This document shows positions 33,043 through 45,038 of a DNA stretch of 64,000 bases, piece by piece. A model generated the notes under the pieces. The model was not told the origin of the DNA, did no database searches, and saw only the letters and a program-made list of their open reading frames with translations. The stretch is from Apiosordaria backusii. Lineage: Eukaryota > Ascomycota > Sordariomycetes > Sordariales > Lasiosphaeriaceae. Position 1 is the first letter of the stretch. The number at the start of each line of letters is the position of its first letter. The DNA lies in contig JAUKTV010000022.1 in the NCBI GenBank assembly GCA_030549205.1, positions 62,001 to 126,000 of the forward strand, written 5' to 3'. The position numbers and the translations under genes were made by a program.

Positions 33043-34439
33043 AGGTAGTTGAGAGTAAATGAATGTAACTGAGAGAGAGAGGTCCTCTCAAACGATTCGG
33101 ATCAATGCCCCGAGGTACCTCGCTGTGTGAAGAGGCGTGTGGTTGGATATGGGGAGAAAAGGTGGAGGTGGGTAAAAGGAAGAAAGAAAGAAAGGGAGGG
33201 AGGGGATAAATAGTTGGAAGAGAGAGATTCAGGAGAGCTGACGCTCGGTCCAGATGAATGATAGGGAATGGTCTTTATGGAAGGTACGGAGAGAGCCCCC
33301 TGATATTGCGTTCTTGCCCCTGGTTACTCTGGGCGATAGGCTGCGTTATTTGTTGAGGTTTGTTATCTGTTGAGTGAAAATTCAAATGGAAGGAGCTGGG
33401 TTGGATATGAAAGAAATGACGAGAAGAGAATGAAAATAGGTATCTGGTTGGGGCGAAGAAGCGGTAGTCGCTGGCTGTTTGGGGGAGTACGTGAGATGAG
33501 CGTGTGATGACAATGACCTGAAGATGAGCTGTGAGAAGAGCCTCTGAAAGGCGCTTGAATGATCAATCAGATTCGAAGCTAGATGATTCTCATGTCGTGA
33601 GAGCCTCCGATGGCGTCTTGATCGATTCGCGCGACTCCCAGCCCGCGTGAAGGTGTCTACTAGTAGCCGCCGATTGTATGGTGAAGGAGGAAACGCTCAG
33701 ATCCCAGGAAGCGAGAGGAGGTATTTGAAGGTGGAAGAGGACGAGGTATTTGGAGGCAGAAGAAGAGTATGTAGGTAGGTAGCTGTTGCTGAAAAGGATG
33801 TAGATATTTGTGGGCAAAGAGAAATAAAGGCAGGTCTGAATAGGAAGAAGCACCACAGACAGAAGAGAAGTAAGTATTTGTAGGCGGAGAGAACGTCGAT
33901 ACTTGCAGGCGAGGCAAGAACTGCGCACTGGTGGACAGATGGGAAAATGCCTCGAGGGAGCTATTTGTCCTCGACCTGTGACTCGAATTTGTTGGGGATT
34001 GCTTATCCTGGCAGGAACGATTTTCCTGCAGGAATCCTGCAGCTAGGGGGGGAATCTGTCTGCTTTTGCGTTGTGTATGAGACTCCGGTTTGGAAAGAGC
34101 TTGAAGAGAGGTTGAAAAGGGCCAGTAGGTACCGTAGCTACGTTAGGAATGGGTTCAGTGAGAGTAGAGAAGTGAGATGTAAAGATTGCTGACGAGATTC
34201 CTCAGACCGGATGAGTAGAGTGAGGTTGGAAAGAATATTAGATATCGCGGTCTATGGGTTGAAGAGAAGGGCTTCACACGTAGGGTAGAATCTCTTTAGT
34301 CAGGTAGATTTCGGATTGGCAGCTAGAATGAGGGGCCTTGTAAATGTAGAATGTTAAACGGCTGAGAGGGATTTGTGTGGATAGAAATGATTTAGAGATT
34401 AGGAGATGAAAGGCATTCCGATTGTCATGGATGTGGATG

Positions 34440-34830
34440 GCACTGATGTTCACAGATCTTAGTATTTTCTAGGATGTATACCGGATATTATACTCTAAGA
34501 ATTCTCATGTAAGCATTAATTAAAAGAAAACTTTTTGTAGATATTAGAAACTTATATTTTATCAACTCAATATCCCGGAATCAGACTAAACAACTAACAT
34601 TAATTAGGATATTTAAAAGAGAACGGAAGATATCTATCATACCTAAGTATATCCTCCTATCAGAAAAACTATACAGTTTCTTACCACATTTATCTTTTTA
34701 TTCCCAAAGTCTAGAGAAAGACAATGATAATCAACTCATATCTAAATAAAAAAGATAGTCAATAAGTGAGGCTTTGAAAAGTTAGTAACAACTAAAAAGA
34801 AAAGTGAACGTTATCATTCATGAATCAAGA
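34440..34830. other. AT-rich tract next to a tRNA-Thr gene
   Basis: Composition changes sharply here to A- and T-rich sequence with many TpA steps and no coding potential, ending at a tRNA gene. In Sordariomycetes such islands often come from old mobile DNA altered by repeat-induced point mutation (RIP), and tRNA flanks are frequent insertion targets. I see no surviving terminal repeat or gene, so that origin is inference. Confidence 0.4.
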
Positions 34831-34838
34831 CATTCAAG

Positions 34839-34910
34839 TGCCCACAGCCAGAATCGAACTGACGACCTCATCATTACTAGTGATGCGCTCTACCACTGAG
34901 CCATGCGGGC
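34839..34910 (-). tRNA. tRNA-Thr (anticodon AGU)
   Basis: On the minus strand a complete cloverleaf of 72 nt can be drawn. The 7-bp acceptor stem pairs gcccgca with tgtgggc, with discriminator A. The D arm includes the A box tggctcagtgg. The anticodon arm pairs catca with tgatg around loop ctagtaa (AGT at 34876-34878), and the T arm holds gttcgattc. There is no intron. A T run on the minus strand (near 34791-34800 on the plus strand as A) can end transcription. The gene is identical to the copy at 53499-53570. Confidence 0.95.
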
Positions 34911-35222
34911 TTATTGGTTGTTATTGTCCCACCTATCTCCACAGCTTATCACGGTAACAACCCCTCCCGCCCCTTCTTCTCTTGATTTCACCCCTTGCCC
35001 CCCCTCCTACAACCCCCCTGCCCCATTCCCTACATACATGCATACATCTTCACCATCTTCACCACAAACCATCAACCAACATCATCATCAAAACTCAACT
35101 TATACATTCCCCCCCCCCCTCATCATCCCCCTCCTACCAAAAATAACTACCAAAACCTCATAATGGCAATTCACAAAATATCAACACAAATCCCCACGGC
35201 CCTCCCGCCAAAAGAAACCCTT
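34911..35222. other. 3' flank of the HSE1 gene
   Basis: About 310 bp of C- and A-rich sequence lie between the tRNA gene and the HSE1 stop codon. A run of nine or ten C occurs near 35110. No gene is recognised. Confidence 0.5.
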
Positions 35223-37719
35223 CTAATACGCCGCATTCCTATAATAATCACCCGGCGCACTCGGCCCATCATCCACGCCACCAACCTGCTGCTGTGGCTG
35301 CGCACCAGGCGGAACATAAGCCTTATACTGCGGCTGCTGTCCTCCTCCTCCCCCTCCACCACCACCCTCCGCTCCCGTAATCCGACTAGGCAACGACTGT
35401 CTCGAATCATAAGCTGCACCACTAGGCTGCAGCGGCGGAGGTGACATCGCACCCATCACCGGCGGTCTAGAGGAGGTGTATGGGCTATCCGGCGGCGCAT
35501 TATTACCACCGTCATATCCTGCCCCAGAGTACGGCGCCGACGGACCCCCGCCACCGGCCGCAGCCGCATAGTAAGGATTCTGGCTTGCACCCGCTCCGGG
35601 GATGGAGGGAGGGGGGACGGTAGGTGCGCTCGGGCCTGCTGCCGCGTAAGGGTCGTCATTGTTGGCACTGTAAAACGAGGCGTAAGATCCTGACGGGTTG
35701 TGGTGTGCCGCAATGGGGGAGTCGTAGACCGAGGTTGACAACTCCTGCGGACCGCCACTGCCGTAGCTTTGCGGGCGAGGGTTACCGCCCGGTGCCCCTG
35801 TCTGCGGGGATTGGTAGGCAGTGTACTGATTCTGAGGGGGAGGGGAGACAGATGTCTGGATTGGGGTGGGCTGCTTCCCGTTGGAGGGGACTCTCTGCTC
35901 TTGAGGGCGTTGAGGGTACCCTTGCTGTTGTTGCGGCGGTTGCTGCTGCTGCGGTTGTGACGATGGCTGCTGCTGTTGCTGAGGCGCCTGTGGTGGTGCT
36001 TGGTTGGGCTGCGATGGGATTTCCGCACCAGCAAAATAAACCGGGGCAGGAGTGCCCGCCTGAGGGGGACGCTGGAAGTTAGGGGAAGGTGAGGATGGTG
36101 GGTATTGAGATGATTCTACACGTATATACAAATCAGCTAATGCTCAGTCTTGTTTTGCAATCCCTTCTAAGTGCCAAACTCGGCCAATGCCGTACCTTGT
36201 TGAGCAGGAGCCGGAGTGTAGAACCGCTGAGGGTCCTGAGGTCCAGATGGCCCAGGAGCGTAACCCTGGCCGGCGGGAGGATACCCTCCAGGAATCTGAG
36301 GGCGCATGGCATATTGATGATACGTGGGTCCTGGGGGGTGCGACATGGAAGACTCGAGCAGAGCCTCATAGTCTCTCCTGGCCTTGATAAACTTTTCGTT
36401 CAGCTGCGTAAAATCATCTGCACATTTGTTAGCCCAGCCCCTTTCGACTGCTCGCCCAAGAGCCCATACCTTTCTTCTGTGAGTACTTTTCAATCAGCTT
36501 GATAAGCTTAGGACGAATCGCCAGCGTTTGGTGGTAGAGTTTCTGCACCCAAATCAGTCAGCCTCCTGCCTCCTCTCTTCCTCAACCTCATACCCAAACA
36601 TACCGAGATCTCCTCATTATCCTCCTCCCTTGGCGCAGTGTTACTCGCACTCAACAGCGTCAACAGCTTCTCCACATTCTTGATCTCCGCAAACACCTCC
36701 GCCTCCATCTGCGCCTCCCTTTGCAGCTCATCCGGCGTCGGATCCGTCAGCTTCTCCACATAATTCAACGGGAAAATGCCCGTCTTTCCCTTCAACGAAC
36801 CCCTCCACCAGTCTTTGTAAACGCTCTCTAGCACCGCAATCACATCCCCCTTCTTAAACTCCAACTCCCCTGGCTCCGACGGCAAGAAGTCATACAGAGC
36901 CCTCACTCTCGACACCGTCGCCGCCGTAGTCCCAGAAGCAACCGGCTGGATAGGCGCCGCCGCTGCCTCTTGCTGCTGTTTCTGTTGACTAGACCCGCTT
37001 GGCCCCGCTGCTGCGGCAGAAGTTGATGCCGGGGCAGCAGTCTTCGCCTTCTTCCTCTCCTCCTCCTGCAAGCTCAATTTGAGCGCCATCTGCAACTCCT
37101 CCTCCTCCTTCTGCCTATCCACTTCCGTCAAGCTGTTCTTCTGCGGCGCGCTGGGCGGCTGCAACGTGGGGTTGCTCTGCTTCAGCCGGAAATACGCATC
37201 GTACATGATCCCCAGGCCCGGATCCGACTTGAACATGTCACTCCATTCCTTCATTCTCTCCAGGATCTTCGCCTTGACTTGGGTGTGCGTGTTGCGGTCG
37301 TTGGCCAATTTGAGCAGGGCGTCGGTGAAGGCACGGGAGGAGAGCTCGCGGTGCATGTTCTTGCCGCAATTTTGGGAGAGGGCGTTTGCGACCTGTGAAG
37401 GAGGGGTTGTCAGTTAAGGGGGATAATAGAAGAAAGAGTGATATGGGTGGACAAACCTCAAGAGTGTAGAGCTGAACATTGGCATTCCGGTGAGCCAGCC
37501 TCTTAATCATGCTCTGCACCGCGTCCTTGGATCCATTGGCATCGCTCGCTACTCGGTCGCAGACTTCCATGATGGCACCCCAGTCCTCAGAGGTGAGGTT
37601 CTCGTCGGTGGCCTTGTCTGTTTGATACCCCTCGTCAGCATTCTCCATATCCTCGTCGCCGTAGAGTACAACATACTAATGGCCTCATCATACGGCCCGG
37701 CCGCAGCCGCTCGGAACAT
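35223..37719 (-). CDS. HSE1: Class E vacuolar sorting protein Hse1 (ESCRT-0, STAM homologue)
   Basis: Six exons on the minus strand: 37719-37677, 37617-37457, 37392-36604, 36542-36470, 36417-36196 and 36115-35223, giving 726 residues. Hse1 pairs with Vps27 as ESCRT-0 on endosomes and collects ubiquitylated membrane proteins for the vacuole. Domains in order: VHS (about 10-145, starting PYDEAINKATDENLTSEDW), a ubiquitin-interacting motif (about 162-181, EEEELQMALKLSLQEEE), SH3 (about 227-282, with ALYDF, DWWRG and GIFPLNYV), and a GAT-like helical region (about 290-390). A long Pro/Gln/Ser-rich tail ends the protein. All five junctions keep frame and join conserved sequence, for example SQKK to DDFTQLNEKF. 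Length is near that of other filamentous-fungal Hse1 proteins and longer than yeast (452). The gene lies just downstream, on the same strand, of ATG13. Confidence 0.96.
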
Positions 37720-39030
37720 GCTGGGCGATTTCGGTTGTTTGCTGTCACTGGCGAAAAAAACCGATGCGCGTCGATGAAGATTCGGATGTATTGCCCTTTT
37801 CACTCGTAGGCAGATAAAATGCGCAGGTTTGCGTTAGGTAAGAAACGAAGTAAGGTAGGTTGCGGTTTCGGCGGTTGGTGGTGTAGGTTTCCGGAAAGGA
37901 AGCTCTGACGTCGGCGCTCGATTGCTTGCTCAGTTCAGGAACGGGGATGGATAAGCTCCCCCGCTTCCGCTTCCAAGTCTTGTAAGTCGTTGCTGGTTCT
38001 ATTGTATGGTCCTCTCGAAAGGTCACAAAAGCCAGATAGGTAGGTCCGTCTTTGCTATAGCGCAGAGACTGTCAAGCAGTTGGAACCTTCTCTAGGTGTG
38101 TTGATTGGAAAAGGTAGTTGATGATGGCAGCAGGACAGCCATGGCAGAAGGTCAAGGTCAAGTGGGCAGTGCCATGTGCCGCGTGGTTGGTCAGGCCTCC
38201 CACCCAGGCTTGTACGAGTATGTAAATACCGCCCCGCACCCCGCCTCCAATTGCATCAGATCTGGTAAGATACGGTATCAATCTAACTCCAGACGCCTCT
38301 TGAACTTGCCGCCCCCCATTGCGTATGCAGCTTGCGCAGCCACGAAAATAGCTCCAGCTTAGCCGGCATATCTTGGACATCTCAAGCTAGCACATGGCAG
38401 ATTTTGGGCTGATGGCATATTCTGTTCTTCTCTATCAACCATAAACCTTTGAAGTAGTGTCTGGGAATCATGGTGAGTCTAGGGATGATAAAGAGCGGCT
38501 TAGAAATATGTCAACCACAACATCAGATGAACGGAACTGTGCAAAACGTAAAGTTGGGAGCTATAGCCACGCCCCCTATCATATACAAAACTATAATAAA
38601 AGATGGTGTATACAAATGCCATTTGTAGATGAGCATACACCTCATGCTGATGCTTCCCACATCCATCTCTATCCTTCACTTCCGGCCCCCCTCTTCGTCT
38701 TGTTTTTCACTCAGTATGCGGTGCTCTGCTGGGCGATTTCTACAATCTCTTAGCCACTGCCCAACTATATCCATCCATCCGATCCTAGCTTCAAGAAAAT
38801 CCGCCCCGCTGCTCCATGCCTGTCCATCCCTATCTCATTCTTTCTGCATGAAGAAACGACCAAAAAAGAAAAGAAAATCCCATGTTATAAATCATTCGCT
38901 CGCTGTTCCTTTCCAGGTCCCGAACCCCTTGTTCGCCCTGGTTACACACAATATACACTTTGCAACGCCAGAGAAAACCAACCCGAAGATGAGATGACCA
39001 GTCCACACCAGAAAAGAGACCCTAGAAAAA
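37720..39030. other. Interval between HSE1 and ATG13
   Basis: This is 5' flank of HSE1 and 3' flank of ATG13, both minus strand. Two copies of the TAGG motif occur near 37853 and 38036. No gene-like frame is present. Confidence 0.5.
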
Positions 39031-41876
39031 TCATGACCATCCCTTCCTCAAAACTCCCCGCGGCCCTGGTTCCCGCTCATTATTATTTCCGTCCTCCAGA
39101 CTTCTCCTGCCGGGTCCCAGTTCGCTCATGTCAAATAGCAACGGCTCCCCATCTGTCGGTCCATCCACGCTGGTTCCAAACCTGGCGGATGAAAATGAGC
39201 TCGGCCGATTCGCCCGGACTGGATACCGAACCCCCCGGCTGCTGAAAGGACTGGCAATAGCCGCCGGCGGCTCGCCTTCTAGACTCTCACTTCCATCCTT
39301 GTTTCCAGCACTGGCCCCCTCTGCTGCTGTGGACGTCTCTCCACCAGTGCCGCCAGGTTGATAACCAAGCAAAGTGCTGAGTGTTGGCACATCCTTATCA
39401 GCAGACACCCCAGCTTCGACACTGGCTTCGACACTGGCACTGCGCTGACCAGGATACGAGTTTACATCGGCTGCCAGTGAGCGGTGTTGTTGCACCACCG
39501 AGCTGGACCGCCGATTCGGGTTCCCAACGTGGTATAATCTAGGGGAAAGTGGGATATCAATCGCCCCGGTTCCACGTCCACCCTCTTGGGCAACGGGCGT
39601 CTCCAAATCTTCCGCTTCGTCTTCCTCCGCAACGGTGACGCCGGAGGTCCTACCCGCACGACGGGTTACCTGTCCTTGAGTCTGATAATCTATAATTGAG
39701 TTTTCACTCAACCTAGACGGAATCGCCGGCGTGTGAGGGGTATGTGGTGAGAGCGGCTTGCCGGGAGAGGTAGAGGTCGACATAGAAGCAGGGTTTACCA
39801 TGCTTGGCACGTTACCAAGCTGGCGGCTTGACGTGCTTGAGGACCGCTGCAGATGCATTGACGACGCCATGGAATCTGTCAGGGCATTGTTCGTCTCCCT
39901 CATCATCTGATACTTGGAGAGCTGGTTAGCTGTTCTCTTGGAGGCCGAAGACTCGCCCTTGCTATTAACCTCGAAGCTTTTGAGTGTCTTGTGACTGTCA
40001 AGGGCCTTGAGAAATTCCGAGATATTATCATCGTCGGTCACAAAAGAACCTGAGCTAGCAATGCCGCCAGCTTCGGTAAGAAGCCCGGATCCTGGCTGAG
40101 CAGACGATGACAAGCTTTGCTTCCCGCTGCTAGCTTGGTCATCATCGCCTCTGCTCTGCCCACCAAAAGAAAGTCGCCCTCGCCGGTGGGTAAAACTGCT
40201 GCTGTACCGGTTACCGGGCTTGGGAGACCCAGTCACTACAGGTACATCCTGTGGAGGTACAGAGGGTCCTCGCAATGACGCGGCCATTCCGGCAGTCAAC
40301 GATGATCGGTTGCCGGACCGACTAAATTGGCTCAATCCTGATGGACGGGATAGCGATTGTGGGGATGGTGGCACGTCTGCATCCGCAAGCCTTGGAGAAC
40401 CTGAAACGGAACCAGCTTTGAACGGCTGGAAAGAAACAGATGGCCTGCGAGAACCTTCTTCTCCAGTCCGTAAAGGAGGTCGGGTCATTGCGCCACGGAT
40501 AGGCAATGAATGTGGCGCACTAGGCCGCTCCACACTCGCTGAGGTTGATTCTGATGGGGAGCTTGTATCAGACCCAATGGGGCGGACCTGCCTCAGTGCA
40601 GTGATGGGGCTAGTTCCCAGCGCCCCCTCGCCATGGAATGTCGACAGACTGCCATATGTCTGCTGCGGACCAGGCGAATCACGGCCAAGTCTATGGGCCG
40701 GGAGCGAGCCAGGCTCAGCATAGGAGTCAGACCTGCCATGCCTGTGTAATCGCTGTGGATGCTGCTGAATCGTTGGTTTGAAAAAGTTCTCCTCCACCAT
40801 GAAGCGCGAGCTCAGCAATGATTCCGAAGCGTCTACTCGAAAGTTGCAGTCGTTTCGGTAGGTTACCGAAGCAGAAAACCGGCCCACGGGAATCTCGAGA
40901 TTTCCAAAATCGTATGTGGTCACCGCATCCCTTCCATCTCCATCGTAAAGTGGTTGCCGCAATGGGTCATATGTGGTGAGATACTCCGGTTCTGCGATCG
41001 ATACCCGGCACTTGACCTCCAATGCTGGATGAACCCCCTTGGATAGCGCTTGTTGCGAGTACTTCCAGCAGGGCATGATGCGTGTTGTCACAAATAGTGA
41101 CCGGAAGAAAATGATAGCCCTCTTGTATAGAGTCGGTAATATTGGGGCAAAATCCCCTAGGCTGTTGGTTGATAGGCTCTTGAGCTCGATCCTCCACCGC
41201 TCCAGAACGACCTCGGTATTCCGGGCTCGGGGCCGTCGAGTCCCGAATCCATCGTCGCTTGTTTCTGAAGGGTTCAGGGCTTCCAGTACATCCCACCTCT
41301 TCCCGTTGTCGTCGATAATCACCAGGGTCTGGCTGCTATTTAAGCTGGAGGCATCAACATACGTCTCGATAACCATGGGCGGTGGCGGGCTCTCGAATGA
41401 GCCAGATGTCTTGTATACTCGAAGCTCGTGCCGGAAGTCGTCGGTGTCTTCGGTGTCTATTGAGAACTAAACCACTGTTAGTGGATGCTGTCAGAAATAC
41501 TAGGCTGCGCAACTCAGTCTTGACTCGCCCATTTATTCACCACCTTTGTCCCATCAGCGTTCCTGCGAGAAGCAGGCCCAAGGTTCACGCGAGATCCTAG
41601 GATAAGCACAGCGGCTTTGAGGTAGAAGTTCTGCCATGCCGTTAGCTCTGTCCATTCCTTCCTTTGTCCTCAATCACACACCTGAATGATCTGGTCCAGC
41701 TTCTTGATGGTCTCTCGAGGCGTATCGGTACCATCTGACCCGGGAAGGCCATCCTGGGCTGCGGCGTCCGAGCCGGCGCGGATACGATCCCTCGGGTTGT
41801 TCGTCCGTGTGGGGTTTGTCTGAGGAGAGGATGCGGGGGAGGACACCCGGGGCGGGTGACGGGATTGTTGATGCAT
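39031..41876 (-). CDS. atg13: Autophagy-related protein 13
   Basis: Three exons on the minus strand, 41876-41682, 41630-41529 and 41466-39031, give 910 residues. Atg13 is the regulatory subunit of the Atg1 kinase complex; under nutrient signals from TORC1 it starts autophagosome formation. The N-terminal HORMA domain spans about residues 60-340. It is seen as FYLKAAVLILGSR, NKWFSIDTEDTDDFR, LERWRIEL, and KYSQQALSKGVHPALEVKCR at about 228-247. The rest is a long Ser/Pro-rich disordered region that in yeast carries phosphosites and Atg1/Atg17 binding motifs; the end LGPGRRSLE is typical. Intron 2 has GC-AG ends (gcgagt). Skipping it would break the NKW-FSID junction that is conserved in the family. 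The ATG at 41876 gives a 60-residue polar lead-in before HORMA, as in related fungi. Confidence 0.95.
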
Positions 41877-43920
41877 TGCTGCGGCTAAGAATGGAAGTTG
41901 GGGTCGGGACAACGGCGGTTTACATCGGTACGGGGATATTTTGCAGGTTGCTGATGGAGTTTTGTTGTAGGATAACTATCGAGGAACCGGGTTGTCAAAG
42001 ACCAAGAGATCGGGGGCCGAGTGTTGTTTGTGGAAGAGAAGCGCACAGATGAAGAGGTGGGTGGAGGTGGTTCGGATCGGGAGGTAGGGGTCGGCGGGTG
42101 TGATGTTTAGGTGGGAGGGTTCCAGCGGATGTATGCATCCATCGTTTGAGGCGGCGACAGTCAAGATATGAAGTATTAAAAAAAAGAGGGGATGGAAAGT
42201 GTGCGGCCCAAGGCAGATCTCAGGGGAGAAGGGGTGCTGGTTGGCGGTGACGGTGACGGTGACGGCGGTGGTGGTGAGTGGTCCTCCCAAGGCAGACGAG
42301 CAACCTGGGGCAACGCAACGGGTTTGGGGGAAGAGGAGGCTCTAGCTTGCAGCAGGCTCCCCCAATGTGGTGGCGGCTCGGCTGGCTCCAATGGACAACG
42401 ACACAAGGCAGAGGACGGGAGCGTGCAGCTGCAGGTTTGAAGCACTGGATGAAGCACGTCTGTCTGTATTGTATTGTGTCGTGTATATGTAGAATGCCGT
42501 GCGCCTTTCTCCCGATAACGACAGGCGGCGATGTCGGAAGAGAGCCACAGTTGATGGGCCAGCGATCGAGATAAGGATTGACTCCCTCACTTTTGTTCCT
42601 GGCTGGCCGTCTCCTAACGTAAGCAAGCACCTCGTGGTCAAGGAACAAGGGTTCTTTGGCAGGAAGCTTAGCCCAAAACGGGGGGTTGGCAATCACCTGT
42701 CAAGTGCTGGCATTACGGATACAGCTGGCAATGCATTCTGACTACTTCACTTCATCAGTCCATCAAGTCCATCACCTCACAGACTTTCTCAACCATTTGG
42801 AATTTATATAAAAGATCGAAAAGAGACAAGTGCTCCCCGTTACCGTTGAAACTACAACAACTCCCGTGTGTGGGTAGCCTCTCTTTCGTCATCGCATCAC
42901 GCAAACCGCCAAGCACAACCAAGACGAGCGATGATGCAATGTGACTTGGTTGATTCCTTATCTCGTATCATCAGTCGGGGGTTTCGTCCACACTGAAGCG
43001 GCAGGCAATGCACCTGCCAACCTCCCGTTCAACACCTGCCTAGAGTTCATTCTCTATTCTCTGCACTTTCAAACTCAAAAATATTAGATGCCTGGATCCT
43101 TTGCATATCCTATGCAGTCCTGAGCTGTTCCCCTCACACAAATAATTAATATCAAATGGCTGGGTAACGACTTATCGCACCCACCACGCACAGTTCACCC
43201 TTACCATCACAACATTTCCAAGAAATCTCACAGTCACCTTTCGCTGGTTTCCCACACCGCAAAATACCCACCAGTCCCGGCCCCGTTCCCAGCCCAACAG
43301 CCTGGAACCCGGGTTTTTAGTCTCGGGTATTAATCTTCAACGGTTTCAAAAGTCCTACAGTCCCTCCGCTTGTCTTGGTAGGTTGCCTAGTAAATAGTAA
43401 CTACCTACTCAAGGTACCTAGCTTGTCGCCTTCTAGGTATCATTCCGAACTCACCAATCGCCAGACAAGAACTTGAGCCTCTCAATCCAGGCAACCTCTA
43501 CTCTCCCCTCTTCCCCTCTCGTAGTCAAGACCTGTTTCTAGGCACACAACAACCCACGACAAGCTCCAGTTCGAAACACCAAGATTTTCCCCACCAGATT
43601 ACCCCTTTTCGCCCCGTGTATGTGTCAGTCTCTGGATCAACCATCCACAAGCTTGTCATGGTTGCACTGCATCAGACAGGATCACATCTGCCTACCAACC
43701 CCAAGCAGTGATCAATAAAGTAATTAAATCACAGCTTTTCCACACCACCACACAAAGTTAAGTGGTGTCCTGTCATACAGAACAGATAACAACCATCAGA
43801 CCCCTTTTCCGTTACCATCGACGATAATATCACATGCACACTCATCAACATCCATCACTTTCCCAACTGATCTATTCCTTCCTTTACCCAATCAATAAGA
43901 ACCTGAAGGTGGGGGGCTTA

Positions 43921-43940
43921 ATCCGATCCGATCCGATCCG
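43921..43940. repeat. ATCCG pentanucleotide repeat, 4 copies
   Basis: Four perfect ATCCG units stand alone in intergenic DNA. No further structure was seen around them. Confidence 0.85.
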
Positions 43941-44630
43941 GTCTACCCGACATCCCTTTTGGCTACCTACCACCTTCCAAACAAAATAAATGTACTGCTA
44001 TTCAGAGTCTACACATAATAACCATCTAACCTATACCTGTTGCAATAATAGATATGCCTATAGTACCGCTTTCAAGCCCTATCAGCCACCGTTAAAGGCC
44101 TACTGACTATCAAGCTAGGTATATTCACATGTTTAAGAGCATACGTAATTCACATGGTTATCCTGTGTTAGTAACTTGCAGTGCCAGCTTTTTTCACAGC
44201 TTGCCTCCTGTAACTGACCACTCCCATCTCGAATGGTTCAACAAGCAACCCCTCGCCTCACTCAGGGTTGTGTCCTTGCATAAGCTACCTAGTATCTTGC
44301 CCACACAGCAGCAACCAGAGCACATGTACCTACCTATGCAAGCTCGGCATCACATGTCCATATACCTGCAAAATGCAATGCACCACAACGTGGAATTGTC
44401 CAAACCCCCTGAGTTGGCAATCCAAATTGGCATTGGCCAACGATAGGCCTCAATCGATGACATGACAACTCATCATTACACACAGCAAGGAACCGAAACT
44501 GAAACCAATCAATCTATTCAACCTTTCCACACAAAGCAAGGCCGCCCTACTTAACCCATACCAGCGGTTCAACAACAACACGGCGATGCATCACTACCAC
44601 TGAAGATCTCTCTGTCAGACATACAGGGTA

Positions 44631-44644
44631 AGTACCTAGGTACT
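44631..44644. repeat. Perfect 14-bp palindrome of the TAGG/CCTA motif
   Basis: The sequence agtacctaggtact is self-complementary and centred on CCTAGG. It is a second clear palindromic member of the dispersed motif family. Confidence 0.75.
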
Positions 44645-45038
44645 TTCCATCTCCCAAAATCCGACTTGCTGTTGCATATTCTGCACATGACATCTCTTGA
44701 TATATGTATGTGTTCTTTATACACGCAAAATATGTACGTACGTATGATGTGGCCACCCAACAATCTGCCACATATCTCCCCAAGTCTCAAACTCGTTTTC
44801 CTTCATCTTTCCCAAAAAAGGATCCCATACCAGAAATATGTACCCATATATATGTATATTTACAACGAAATCCAATAGAGCAGAGTTATTAAACCATATA
44901 TGTGTAACCGTTCTTGCCACAAACCATTCCGGTTTCACCCCCTTCCCAAAAAAAAAAGCTCCGTCATCCGTGTTCATACACATGCTTATCCTTGTGCATG
45001 GCCAACCCAATCCGTGGCACAACATCAACCAAAACCCA

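Larger units (their letters stand above)
32812..34838. other. Gene-free interval with microsatellite and AT-rich tract
   Basis: This is the upstream flank of the F-box-like gene. It contains the TAGG microsatellite at 32978-33042 and purine-rich sequence near 33170-33230. An AT-rich tract runs from about 34440 to 34830 and is described separately. No reliable gene is found; frames at 33590-33928 are low complexity. Confidence 0.5.
41877..45038. other. Gene-free interval upstream of ATG13
   Basis: Some 3.1 kb without a convincing gene. It holds a GGTGAC-type repeat near 42241-42272 and a TATA-like ttatataaaa near 42806. A block of C/T-rich DNA lies around 43.2-43.9 kb, an ATCCG repeat at 43921-43940, and several TAGG/CCTA motifs near 43380-43440, 43968, 44283, 44331 and 44631. 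Confidence 0.5.
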
